A stretch of 64,000 nt of DNA from Pseudomonadota bacterium (GTDB taxonomy: Bacteria; Pseudomonadota; Gammaproteobacteria; Pseudomonadales; Moraxellaceae). A program made the position numbers and the translations under genes. Below, one piece after another: positions 27,512 through 36,800 of this stretch. Position 1 is the first letter of the stretch. Every line of letters begins with the position of its first letter. The stretch spans positions 128,800-192,799 of the forward strand of contig JAEWKT010000061.1 in NCBI GenBank assembly GCA_023393635.1. The letters run 5' to 3'. Below the pieces are notes generated by a model that saw only the letters and a list, made by a program, of their open reading frames with translations, did no database searches and was not told where the DNA came from.

Positions 27512-28513
27512 ATGTCTGTAATGAATGCCCCTGTTCAACGCGCCATCGTGGGTGAAAAACTTCGTGGCGCAGAAAAATTAGCGCGTATTCCCGTTAAAAT
27601 TATTCCTACTGTTGATGTGCCGCGCAAGCCCGACTGGATTCGCGTTAAAATGACTGCACCCGCAGAGGTACAGCGTATTAAAGACACCTTACGCTCGCAA
27701 CGCTTGCATACGGTATGTGAGGAAGCCGCTTGTCCTAACCTGCCAGAATGCTTTGGGGGTGGTACGGCTACTTTTATGATTATGGGTGATATTTGTACAC
27801 GACGCTGCCCATTTTGTGATGTGGCGCACGGTCGCCCAAATCCGTTAGATGTGGATGAGCCGCGTCATATGGCAGAAACCATTGCTGGCCTTGGCTTAAA
27901 ATATGCCGTGATTACCTCGGTTGACCGTGATGATTTATTGGATGGCGGCGCGCAGCATTTTGTCGATTGCATTACCGAAGCACGCAAACTTAGCCCAAAT
28001 ACTTTACTTGAGATTTTAGTGCCCGATTTTCGGGGTCGCATGGATATTGCACTACGCATTATGAGCGAATGTCCGCCCGATGTGTTTAACCATAACATTG
28101 AAACTGTGCCGCGCTTATATCGGGCGATGCGTCCTGGCTCTGATTATCAGCACTCTCTGGATTTGCTTAAAAAGTTTAAACAAGTACGGCCTGATATTCC
28201 CACCAAATGTGGCTTGATGGTGGGTCTTGGTGAAACTGAAGAGGAAGTGATTGAACTGCTCAATGACTTACATGCTTATAATGTGGACTATATTACCATT
28301 GGCCAGTATTTACAGCCTTCCAAGAATCATGCACCTGTGGCACGTTTTGTGACGCCTGAAGAGTTTGAACGCTATGCCGAGCATGGCCGTAATTTAGGCT
28401 TTAGAAATATCTGGTCGGCACCCATGGTTCGCTCCAGTTACTTTGCAGATCGGCAGTATTATGGTGAGCCTTGTCCGCCAGTTCGCCGTGGGGTTAAAGC
28501 TGTTGAGGCATAA
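27512..28513 (+). CDS. lipA: Lipoyl synthase
   Basis: Radical-SAM enzyme inserting two sulfurs into octanoyl groups on lipoyl domains. 333 aa. Both iron-sulfur sites are visible: the auxiliary cluster Cys69, Cys74, Cys80 (CEEAACPNLPEC) and the radical-SAM triad Cys95, Cys99, Cys102 (CTRRCPFC). The C-terminal RSSY motif that completes the auxiliary cluster is present (VRSSYFAD). lipB is not adjacent. Confidence 0.97.
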   Translation: MSVMNAPVQRAIVGEKLRGAEKLARIPVKIIPTVDVPRKPDWIRVKMTAPAEVQRIKDTLRSQRLHTVCEEAACPNLPECFGGGTATFMIMGDICTRRCPFCDVAHGRPNPLDVDEPRHMAETIAGLGLKYAVITSVDRDDLLDGGAQHFVDCITEARKLSPNTLLEILVPDFRGRMDIALRIMSECPPDVFNHNIETVPRLYRAMRPGSDYQHSLDLLKKFKQVRPDIPTKCGLMVGLGETEEEVIELLNDLHAYNVDYITIGQYLQPSKNHAPVARFVTPEEFERYAEHGRNLGFRNIWSAPMVRSSYFADRQYYGEPCPPVRRGVKAVEA

Positions 28514-28720
28514 TGCTTGTGATTTATCTATTTAGGTAATTAGCAACCTTGCCTGACTGGTCAAACGCTTGTATCAACCGCTGTTATTGGCTTATTGCCA
28601 TGTCTACTATGGTGCTTAGGGATGTTTTTATTCCATGTAGGGCTTTGAACTGATGCTGTGCCAAGCATTATATTTTACTGTACAATATTGCAAATTTTGA
28701 TTCAACGCATGGATTTTTTA

Positions 28721-29545
28721 ATGAGCCAACTTCCCCAACTGATTGAACAGGCTTTTGAAGACCGCCTACAGTTTTCACCAACCAATACGCCAAATGACGT
28801 GCGCCAGGCAGTCGAAGAAGCATTGGCTGGATTAGATAACGGTAGCCTGCGCGTTGCCGAAAAAGTAAATGGCGAATGGCAAGTTAATCAATGGCTTAAA
28901 AAAGCAGTACTATTGTCTTTTCGCTTAAATGACAACGTGCCTGTTGATGGCGGTGCTGGCCTGCAATTCTTTGATAAAGTACCCACTAAATTTGCTGGCT
29001 GGACTGAACAACAGTTTCAGGATTCTGGTATTCGTGTGGTGCCACCAGCAACCGCACGCAGAGGCAGCTTTATTGCCCGTAACGTGGTGCTGATGCCATC
29101 GTATGTCAATATTGGTGCCTATGTTGATGAAGGTTCCATGGTTGATACCTGGGCAACAGTGGGTAGCTGCGCACAAATTGGTAAAAATGTTCACTTGTCT
29201 GGTGGTGTAGGCATTGGTGGTGTGTTAGAACCTTTGCAGGCCAACCCAACTATTATTGAAGATAACTGCTTTATTGGCGCACGCTCTGAAATTGTGGAAG
29301 GCGTGATTGTTGGTGAAGGCTCTGTTATTTCAATGGGCGTTTATATTGGTCAATCCACCAAAATTTTAAACCGTGCCACAGGTGAAGTGACTTATGGCTA
29401 TATTCCGCCCTACTCTGTGGTGGTTTCGGGCAATATGCCATCGAGCGACGGTACACACAGTTTATACTGTGCTGTGATTGTTAAAACTGTCGATGAAAAA
29501 ACCCGCTCTAAAACGGGTTTAAATGAATTGCTGCGTATTGACTAA
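28721..29545 (+). CDS. dapD: Tetrahydrodipicolinate N-succinyltransferase
   Basis: Transfers succinyl from succinyl-CoA to tetrahydrodipicolinate in lysine/diaminopimelate synthesis. 274 aa. After a helical N-terminal domain come left-handed beta-helix hexapeptide repeats (about 105-230; VLMPSYVNIGAYVDEGSMVDTW is shared by the family). The frame extends 21 codons upstream; the ATG at 28721 gives the family start MSQLPQLIEQAFEDR and has GGA upstream. Confidence 0.96.
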   Translation: MSQLPQLIEQAFEDRLQFSPTNTPNDVRQAVEEALAGLDNGSLRVAEKVNGEWQVNQWLKKAVLLSFRLNDNVPVDGGAGLQFFDKVPTKFAGWTEQQFQDSGIRVVPPATARRGSFIARNVVLMPSYVNIGAYVDEGSMVDTWATVGSCAQIGKNVHLSGGVGIGGVLEPLQANPTIIEDNCFIGARSEIVEGVIVGEGSVISMGVYIGQSTKILNRATGEVTYGYIPPYSVVVSGNMPSSDGTHSLYCAVIVKTVDEKTRSKTGLNELLRID

Positions 29546-29607
29546 TGTACCAATTGTCATCTAACTGCTGAGTACATTTATTTGTCAGTGAAATATTAAG
29601 TTTCATG

Positions 29608-29640
29608 CGCCTTGTAGCGTTATAATTAACCTGCAAGGCG
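29608..29640. repeat. Inverted repeat flanking a TATAAT box upstream of queE
   Basis: CGCCTTG (29608-29614) and CAAGGCG (29634-29640) flank TATAAT (29621-29626), a consensus -10 for queE. The repeat could be an operator or, with its long loop, a weak dapD terminator. No good -35 is present. Confidence 0.4.
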
Positions 29641-29713
29641 TTATTATTTTATATGAGCCTAATACTCACTTTATTATTCTTTACCCTATCTGTCCAAAGA
29701 TTACTTATCACTT

Positions 29714-30415
29714 ATGCGTACCACACAAATTCCTGTTACTGATCCAGCCGCTGGTTTACGCTTGACTGAAATTTTTTATTCCCTGCAAGGGGAAGCCAAC
29801 GACTCTGGCTGGCCAACGGTATTTGTTCGTCTCACAGGCTGCCCACTACGCTGTACTTATTGTGACACGACCTACTCCTTTGAAGGTGGCGAACGGATGT
29901 CCCTGCAATCTATTATGGATCAGGTTCAGGGCTTTAGAGTGGATCATGTCTGTGTAACGGGGGGTGAACCTTTGGCACAGCCCAACTGTATTCCACTACT
30001 TAAACAATTGTGTGATGCAGGTTTAAAGGTGTCGTTAGAAACCAGTGGCGCATTGTGTGTAAAAGCAGTAGATCCGCGCGTATCTAAAGTTTTAGATTTA
30101 AAAACACCGTCTTCGGGCGAACATGCGCGCAACTTGATGGATAATTTAGTTTATTTAACCCAGCATGATCAAATCAAGTTTGTTATTTGCGATCGCACTG
30201 ATTATGACTGGGCAAAACAGCAGCTACAGCAACATGGTTTAAATAAGCTGGTCAGCACGGTGTGGTTTTCTCCTGCGTTTGCCATTGATAAGAGCAAAGC
30301 CACCCTCCCTGTTTTTGCACGTGACCTTGCCGACTGGATTGTGGCGGATCGCCTGCCAGTACGCTTTCAACTTCAACTGCATAAACTGCTGTGGAACGAT
30401 GAAATGGGTCGTTAA
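29714..30415 (+). CDS. queE: 7-carboxy-7-deazaguanine synthase
   Basis: Radical-SAM enzyme making 7-carboxy-7-deazaguanine for queuosine synthesis. 233 aa. The compact CX3CX2C cluster site is Cys43, Cys47, Cys50 (GCPLRCTYCDT), preceded by IFYSLQGE typical of QueE. The stop is directly followed by the GTG of a small membrane-protein gene, then queC, forming an operon. Confidence 0.95.
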   Translation: MRTTQIPVTDPAAGLRLTEIFYSLQGEANDSGWPTVFVRLTGCPLRCTYCDTTYSFEGGERMSLQSIMDQVQGFRVDHVCVTGGEPLAQPNCIPLLKQLCDAGLKVSLETSGALCVKAVDPRVSKVLDLKTPSSGEHARNLMDNLVYLTQHDQIKFVICDRTDYDWAKQQLQQHGLNKLVSTVWFSPAFAIDKSKATLPVFARDLADWIVADRLPVRFQLQLHKLLWNDEMGR

Positions 30416-30718
30416 GTGACCAGACTACGGGCTTATTTGCTGTTGTTAAGCAGCTTGCAACTGATTATTGGCGGCTGGCTGTGGCAAATATTAACCCATG
30501 ATGAGCCCAGTATCTGGCAATCAGGTTCACTGGTTTTAATGATGATCTTACCAGTGGGGCTACTGTTGGGTGGTCTGGCAAACTTGCTGTGTTTGTTCTG
30601 GCTGGCTTACCGCGCTTTAAAGTATCCTGTACTCATTAGCTTGCTCAATTTACTGATGCCAGTTTGGCTGGCTTTAATCTTATTGCTTATTAATGCAATA
30701 TTATTTGTTATATGGTGA
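30416..30718 (+). CDS. Small membrane protein between queE and queC
   Basis: 100 aa, GTG start immediately after the queE stop and ending 4 bases before the queC ATG. About three hydrophobic helices (roughly 6-25, 38-65, 70-98) and almost no soluble part. I do not recognise the family. Its tight packing between two queuosine genes implies cotranscription and translational coupling; a link to precursor uptake or salvage would be inference only. Confidence 0.7.
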   Translation: MTRLRAYLLLLSSLQLIIGGWLWQILTHDEPSIWQSGSLVLMMILPVGLLLGGLANLLCLFWLAYRALKYPVLISLLNLLMPVWLALILLLINAILFVIW

Positions 30719-30722
30719 ACAT

Positions 30723-31460
30723 ATGTCCCTGCAAAAACCTCGCGCTATTGTTTTGCTGTCTGGTGGTTTAGATTCCACCACGTGTCTTGCATGGGCACAG
30801 GCAAAATTTGAATGTTTTGCCTTGAGCTTCTCTTATGGTCAGCGTCACTCTAGCGAACTCGATGCAGCACGGGCACTAGCCAAACGTGCAGGTGTTGAAC
30901 ACCGCATCATTGATATTGATTTACGTCAGTTGGGTGGATCGGCCCTAACAGATGATAATATTGATATTCCAGAGGACAGTGACCTTGAAAGTCAGACAGA
31001 AAACTACCGACAAAACCAGCCAGGTGCCATTCCTGTTACTTATGTGCCTGCCCGAAATACTATATTTTTATCGTACGCACTGGCCGCAGCAGAAGTGATT
31101 GATGCGCATAAGATTGTGATTGGAATCAATGCAGTGGATTATTCTGGTTACCCTGATTGCCGCCCAGAATATATTGAAGCATTTGCCAAAATGGCGGCAC
31201 TGGCGACTAAATCTGGAGTGGAAGGTAACCCAATTACAATAGAAACTCCATTATTAAACTTATCAAAAGCAGATATCATACGTCTTGGCCTAGCGCACGG
31301 GGTAGACTACTCACAGACCATTTCCTGTTATCAGGCTGATGCCCAGGGACATGCCTGTGGACGGTGCGATAGTTGCCGCTTACGCCATCAAGGGTTTGTA
31401 GATGCAGGAGTAACTGATCCTACTTTGTACCAAGCCATCACTAATCCCAGCCACTACTAA
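30723..31460 (+). CDS. queC: 7-cyano-7-deazaguanine synthase
   Basis: ATP-dependent conversion of 7-carboxy-7-deazaguanine to preQ0. 245 aa. The ATP-pyrophosphatase P-loop SGGLDS is at 13-18, and the C-terminal zinc site is CYQADAQGHACGRCDSCR. The frame extends ten codons into the upstream gene, but the ATG at 30723 matches the family N-terminus. Third gene of the queE operon. Confidence 0.96.
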   Translation: MSLQKPRAIVLLSGGLDSTTCLAWAQAKFECFALSFSYGQRHSSELDAARALAKRAGVEHRIIDIDLRQLGGSALTDDNIDIPEDSDLESQTENYRQNQPGAIPVTYVPARNTIFLSYALAAAEVIDAHKIVIGINAVDYSGYPDCRPEYIEAFAKMAALATKSGVEGNPITIETPLLNLSKADIIRLGLAHGVDYSQTISCYQADAQGHACGRCDSCRLRHQGFVDAGVTDPTLYQAITNPSHY

Positions 31461-31488
31461 TCAAGACTAGGACGCGAAGATATATATT

Positions 31489-31848
31489 ATGAAAAAATTT
31501 TCCACTGTACGTTTTGCCTTAATTGCCGTCGCCATGGCATCAACCAGTGTTTTTGCTGCGCCTACTGATATTAAATCCGCAATGATTGCACGTTGTGCAG
31601 ATGAAGCTGTTCAGTTGAAAATGACCGATGCAGCCAGTGCTAAAAAAGTATGTAGCTGTACTATTAATGTACAAGCGACCCAATTAAAACTGGGTGAATT
31701 CTGGGATATTCAAAGTACCGCCATGAAAGGTAAAAACCCAAATGACTTACCTGCACTAAAACGCATTCAAGGTGACTTAGACAAGTGCCGTGCTGGCGTG
31801 AAAATGAGCCCACCACAATTGCCGCAGCAAAGCTCTGGCAAAAAATAA
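31489..31848 (+). CDS. Small exported four-cysteine protein
   Basis: 119 aa with a clear signal peptide (1-23, KKF...SVFA). The mature part has four cysteines, Cys36, Cys55, Cys57 and Cys100, enough for two disulfides in the periplasm, and a proline/glutamine-rich tail. I do not recognise the family. It lies 28 bases after queC and before a terminator, so it may be the last gene of that transcript. Confidence 0.75.
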   Translation: MKKFSTVRFALIAVAMASTSVFAAPTDIKSAMIARCADEAVQLKMTDAASAKKVCSCTINVQATQLKLGEFWDIQSTAMKGKNPNDLPALKRIQGDLDKCRAGVKMSPPQLPQQSSGKK

Positions 31849-31867
31849 GTTTAACTTGCTCTCCCTT

Positions 31868-31892
31868 AAGCCCGTTAATTTGACGGGTTTTT
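31868..31892 (+). terminator. Intrinsic terminator
   Basis: CCCGT (31871-31875) and ACGGG (31883-31887) arms, extendable by A-T and G-U pairs, followed by five T. Ends the queE-queC transcript. Confidence 0.8.
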
Positions 31893-31989
31893 GTCTATAT
31901 AGATTTTATAATTGATAAAAGCTAGTTGATAAAGCCTGGTTGTCTTAGGCTGAGATTCATTTAATTTTTTATCATTCAAGGAGTGATTT

Positions 31990-32490
31990 ATGAGCACTAC
32001 CACCTCTGAACCAACTACTTCAAACCAGCTTCAACACTTGCCTGATCTGACTGTTAATACCACTCAAGGCGACGTTGATCTTGCAGCTCTTAAAGACCAT
32101 TACACGCTGCTCTATTTTTATCCAAAAGACTCAACCCCTGGCTGCACCACGCAGGCGCAGGACTTTCGTGATTTACTGCCAGAGTTTGAAAAAAGAGGGG
32201 TTAAAATTTACGGGGTATCACGTGACAGCTTAAAATCTCATGATAGATTTACCTTAAAAGAAAGTATTCCATTTGCGCTCATTAGCGACCCTGATGAAAT
32301 ATTATGCCGCCAGTTTGATGTGATCAAAACTAAAAATATGTATGGCAAGCAAGTACAGGGAATTGAACGCAGCAGTTTTTTATTTAATGCTCAAGGTGAG
32401 TTGATTCAAAGCTGGCGCAAGGTAAGAGCAGCAGGTCATGCCCAAAAGGTACTTGAATATGTGCAAGAATCAATGAATAAGCTTGATTAA
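31990..32490 (+). CDS. bcp: Peroxiredoxin, Bcp/PrxQ type
   Basis: Thiol peroxidase reducing hydroperoxides. 166 aa. The peroxidatic Cys52 lies in STPGCTTQAQDF. The resolving cysteine found five residues later in Escherichia coli Bcp is a glutamine here (Gln57); the only other cysteine is Cys106, so this is either a one-cysteine enzyme or uses a different resolver. AAGGAG precedes the ATG. Stops tail to tail with nadM, 8 bases apart. Confidence 0.93.
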   Translation: MSTTTSEPTTSNQLQHLPDLTVNTTQGDVDLAALKDHYTLLYFYPKDSTPGCTTQAQDFRDLLPEFEKRGVKIYGVSRDSLKSHDRFTLKESIPFALISDPDEILCRQFDVIKTKNMYGKQVQGIERSSFLFNAQGELIQSWRKVRAAGHAQKVLEYVQESMNKLD

Positions 32491-32498
32491 AAATGCAC

Positions 32499-33062
32499 TT
32501 AATTCACTGTACCTTTGGTTTGTTGCTGTAGCGCTTTATAAGTGGGTGTTCGCTGGAAGTCTTGCAAAAACGCCAGAGTAGTTGGCGGTACTTGTTGTAA
32601 AGTAGGCAGGTTTCCAAGCAAATATTGCTCACGAATTGGCGTGGCAGACAGATAAAAGTAATTCTCTAATTCGACCAGCGGCCAATCTGGAAACAAGGCT
32701 AAATAATACGAACTTTGGTCTTTAAAATGGCCTATTAAACCTACTTTAGGGCTAGTGCCTGGCGTGCGTTGTGCAATAATAGCTTGTACTGTTTGTTTGA
32801 CCAAGGCTGTCCATTTTTCATCATTATAAACATCAATTAACCCAGCAAAATGAAGCTTTTGTTGCTCCTTTGGGCTAAAGGCACCACAAATCATTTGCTT
32901 GCGCTCATCCAAACTAAACATATTTTTAATGGTGCGTTCTGGCTGCGCCGAGCCTAATAAAATAATCACTGATTTACTGTGCTTTAATGCTTCTTCTATC
33001 ACCGCCTGATGTGCCAGATGAAACGGCTGAAAGCGGCCAATAAAGATCAGATAATCAAACAC
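32499..33062 (-). CDS. nadM: Nicotinamide-nucleotide adenylyltransferase, NadM type
   Basis: Forms NAD from NMN and ATP. 187 aa, GTG start. The nucleotidyltransferase motif GRFQPFHLAH (9-18) and the C-terminal SATPIRE identify the NadM class rather than NadD. In some bacteria NadM is fused to a Nudix domain; this protein ends after the transferase domain. With nadB 30 kb away the window covers an entry and an exit step of NAD metabolism. Confidence 0.88.
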   Translation of the reverse strand: MFDYLIFIGRFQPFHLAHQAVIEEALKHSKSVIILLGSAQPERTIKNMFSLDERKQMICGAFSPKEQQKLHFAGLIDVYNDEKWTALVKQTVQAIIAQRTPGTSPKVGLIGHFKDQSSYYLALFPDWPLVELENYFYLSATPIREQYLLGNLPTLQQVPPTTLAFLQDFQRTPTYKALQQQTKGTVN

Positions 33063-33197
33063 GACAATACCCCAAAAAATTTCTTAACATCACAAACTAC
33101 AGTGACAAATAACCCAAGCTGAGCCACCTAGTTTAAATGAATTTAAGTGGGTTATTGTCATTTAACGTTTTATTGAGATGAATAATAAGTAAAGGTT

Positions 33198-33219
33198 GGC
33201 CTGATAATGAGATCAGGCC
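33198..33219. terminator. Hairpin downstream of the YqfO-like gene
   Basis: Perfect 8-base arms GGCCTGAT and ATCAGGCC with a six-base loop, between the YqfO-like gene and nadM. Neither side has a long T run, so termination on the minus strand is only probable. Confidence 0.5.
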
Positions 33220-33269
33220 TTAATTTATTTGTGACGTACTATTTATTTTACAAGGTGAGCTAAAAGCCA

Positions 33270-33581
33270 TTACCAGGAAATAAGCTGAATGACATCAAAC
33301 GCTGGATGCTCATAAGGATGGGCATTTTTCATCACTTTAAGCACGCTGGCTAGCTTTTCACGGGGAAGCACGACCTCTACGCGCCATTCAGGCACCAGCT
33401 CCATTTTACCCACCTCACCAATATGTGGATCAGCACCTTTGAGTGGGCGAAATTGCCCCTGCCCTAGCACTTGCCAGGCGCAACACTCATAGTCACCCAC
33501 TTTACCTGCACCAGCATTAAATACCGCTTCTTTCACTTCATTAACATGAGTGTCGGGGACAAAAAAAACCAACTTATACAT
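33270..33581 (-). CDS. YqfO/NIF3-type small protein
   Basis: 103 aa cytoplasmic protein resembling the stand-alone YqfO domain inserted in NIF3 proteins, with a CutA-like fold. Conserved stretches are YKLVFFVP, GAGKVGDYECCAW, and HPYEHPAFDV near the C-terminus. AAGGA precedes the ATG. Molecular function is unknown for the family; metal binding has been proposed for relatives. Confidence 0.8.
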   Translation of the reverse strand: MYKLVFFVPDTHVNEVKEAVFNAGAGKVGDYECCAWQVLGQGQFRPLKGADPHIGEVGKMELVPEWRVEVVLPREKLASVLKVMKNAHPYEHPAFDVIQLISW

Positions 33582-33754
33582 TGCTCATTCCTTAGCGCAT
33601 CTGTTTTCAATAGCTATCACGCTGTGCCCATGTGCAATAAAGTCTTCATGACTAAATTGCCTTGTTGTTATGGCACAATCTGCAAATTATTATGCGAATT
33701 AAAGATAGCTTTAAAAGCCCTACCCGTCTATATGTTTTATTTTGTTTGCACAAT

Positions 33755-33784
33755 AAAAGACCGCATTAAACAATACGGTCTTTT
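33755..33784. terminator. Terminator of purL
   Basis: Perfect 9-base arms AAAAGACCG (33755-33763) and CGGTCTTTT (33776-33784). On the minus strand the stem ends in CTTTTATTG, fitting the purL transcript. Confidence 0.8.
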
Positions 33785-33817
33785 GAAATGCTGGGGTTAG
33801 AGATAGTCTTGCCAGAA

Positions 33818-36800
33818 TTAACCAATAAAGCGGCGACCATTGCGGAACAAACGCATCCACGCGCCATCGTCCTGCCAGTCGTCAGGCTTCCAGGAATGCT
33901 GCACGGCACGGAAAGTGCGCTCTGGATGCGGCATAATAATGGTAGCACGGCCATCCAGGCTGGTTAAACCAGTGATTGCTTCTGGCGAGCCATTTGGATT
34001 TAATGGATATTGCTGGGTTGGATTACCCTGACTATCCACATAACGCAAACTGACTTGCTGGCTGGCATTTAAGTTGGCCAACTGTGTGTCTGTGGCAACA
34101 ATACGGCCTTCGCCATGCGCTACAGCAATTGGCAAAATAGAGCCTGCCATGTCTTCTAACAACACAGAGCGTGATTTTTCAACCAGCACATTCACGCTAC
34201 GGGCTTCAAAACGCTCACTGGTATTCTGGTAAAAACGCGGCCAGTCTTGCGCACCTGGAATAAGCTCTTTTAGCTGTGACATCATCTGACAGCCATTACA
34301 AATGCCTAAGCTAAAGGTTTCATCACGGCCAAAGAAACGTTCAAACTGGTCACGTAACTTGTTATTAAACAAAATGGATTTAGCCCAACCACCACCTGCA
34401 CCCATGACATCGCCATAACTAAAGCCGCCACAAGCCACCAAGCCTTCAAAGTCATCCAGGTTAACGCGGCCAGCCAGCAAGTCACTCATGTGAACATCTA
34501 CACTGCAAAAACCAGCCTTTTCAAACGCAGCAGCCATTTCAATCTGACCATTAACACCTTGCTCACGCAAAATGGCCATTTTGGGCTTCCGCATATTTAA
34601 ATAAGGCGCTTCGATTGGCTCATTTAAATCAAAGGTTGGCTTGGCAATTAAACCTGTAAAGCTTGTATCAGCAATTAAACTAAATTCCTGGTCTGCCCCT
34701 TCAGAGTTATCACGTAAACACTGAATTTGATGGCTCACTGAAGCCCATGCCTGTTGCATGTCTACGCGTGATAAAGACAAGCCAGCAACATTGAGTTGAT
34801 CCGTGGTGGTGACCACACCAATTTGTGTGATGGCATCTTGTAGTAAATGGCCGTTAAGCTCCTGCTGCAATTGTGTCCAGTGTGCTTTGGTCATTTGCAC
34901 TACTGCACCAATTTCCTCGGCAAATAGCTCGGCAATAGGATCATCACTGGTCAATTGCACATCAACACCTAAGCGCGAAGCAAACATCATTTCGCTAATA
35001 GAAGCCAGTAAGCCGCCATCACCAATATCATGATAAGCCAACAGCAAACCGCGCTGGTTGCAATCCTGAATGAGGGCAAAAAATGCTTTGAGGTCGTCAG
35101 TTGAATCAAGATCAGCAGTGGTTTCGCCTAATGCCTGATAAGTCTGTGCCAGAATGGAAGCACCCAAACGGAATTGGCCACGCGACAAATCAATGCGCAC
35201 CAAAACGCTGTCTGCAATATTTTTAAGCTCTGGCGTTAGGGTTTTGCGTACATCCTGCACAGGTGCAAATGCGGAAATGATCGCAGCCATCGGTGAGGTG
35301 ACGGCTTTTTCTTCACCAGTTTGCTCATCTTGCCATGTGGTGCGCATTGATAAAGAATCTTTACCCACTGGAATTGCAATTTCCAGAGCTGGGCAGATTT
35401 CCATGCCTACTGCTTTGACCGCTTCAAACAAGGCTTGATCTTCACCAGGCTGACCTGCTGCGGCCATCCAGTTGGCTGATAATTTAATATCACTTAACTG
35501 TTTAATATTGCTTGCACTAATATTGGTAATAGCTTCAGCAACGGCCAAACGTGCCGACGCGGCAGGATTAAGCAGCGCAACAGGTGGCCGTTCGCCCATA
35601 CTCATGGCTTCGCCCGTATAGGTTTGAAAGCCAGTAGTAGTGACTGCACAGTCCGCCACAGGCACTTGCCAAGGGCCAACCATTTGGTCACGGGCAACCA
35701 TACCTGTAATCGAGCGATCACCAATGGTAATTAAAAATGATTTGCTGGCCACAGTTGGATGACGTAGCACACGGAAAATGGCATCTTTTAAATCAATGTT
35801 GCTGGTATCAAATGGCGTGCCTTGGCGTGTGATTGTCTCAAAACTACGCTGCGTGCGTGGCATACCGCCAAGCATTACCTGCATTGGCATATCAACGGCT
35901 TTGTTATCAAATAAAGGATCTTCAACGGTTAAATGACGTGCTTCAGTGGCCACACCCAGTACCGCAAATGGACAACGCTCACGGGCACACAGTGATTCAA
36001 ATAACTCTAAAGATTCTGGACGAATGGCCAGCACATAACGCTCTTGCGCCTCATTAGACCAGATTTCCATTGGCGACATGCCAGTTTCCAGTGAAGGAAT
36101 CTTGCGCAGGTTAAGCACGGCACCTAGCTTGTGATCATTCACTAGCTCTGGCATGGCATTGGACAAGCCCCCTGCACCCACATCATGTACCGACACAATC
36201 GGGTTTTGTTCTTCCATGCCCCAACAGGCATCAATCACTTCCTGACAGCGGCGTTCCATTTCTGGGTTATCACGCTGTACCGAGGCAAAATCAAGCTGCT
36301 CGCCCATCGTGCCACTATCAACAGAAGATGCCGCACCGCCACCTAAACCAATCAGCAAGGCTGGGCCACCCAGAACAATCAGCAAATCACCTGGTTTAAT
36401 CGGGTCTTTTTCTACATGTTCAGGGCGAATATTACCGTAACCGCCTGCAATCATAATCGGCTTATGAAAGCCCCTGACTTCTGATAAAGCGCCCTCTATA
36501 CCATTTGCAGTGGTAATGGATTGCTCAAAGGTACGGAAGTAACCACACAAATTGGGACGGCCAAATTCATTGTTAAACGCGGCAGCACCCAGTGGCCCTT
36601 CAGTCATAATTTGTAGGGCAGATGCCATACGGCCTGGTTTGCCATAGGGGATTTCCCACGGCTGCTCAAAACCTGGAATGTTCAGATTAGAGACCGTAAA
36701 ACCTGCCATGCCTGCTTTTGGCTTACCACCGCGGCCTGTCGCACCTTCATCACGGATTTCACCACCTGAACCTGTGGCAGCACCTGCAAATGGTGCAATT

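Noticed and set aside
29600..29713. Possible preQ1 riboswitch before queE
   Set aside because: The leader has an inverted repeat and a TATAAT box but none of the preQ1 aptamer conserved blocks.
33471..33800. Plus-strand frame opposite the YqfO-like gene
   Set aside because: It crosses the purL terminator, is antisense to a recognised gene, and has no ribosome binding site.
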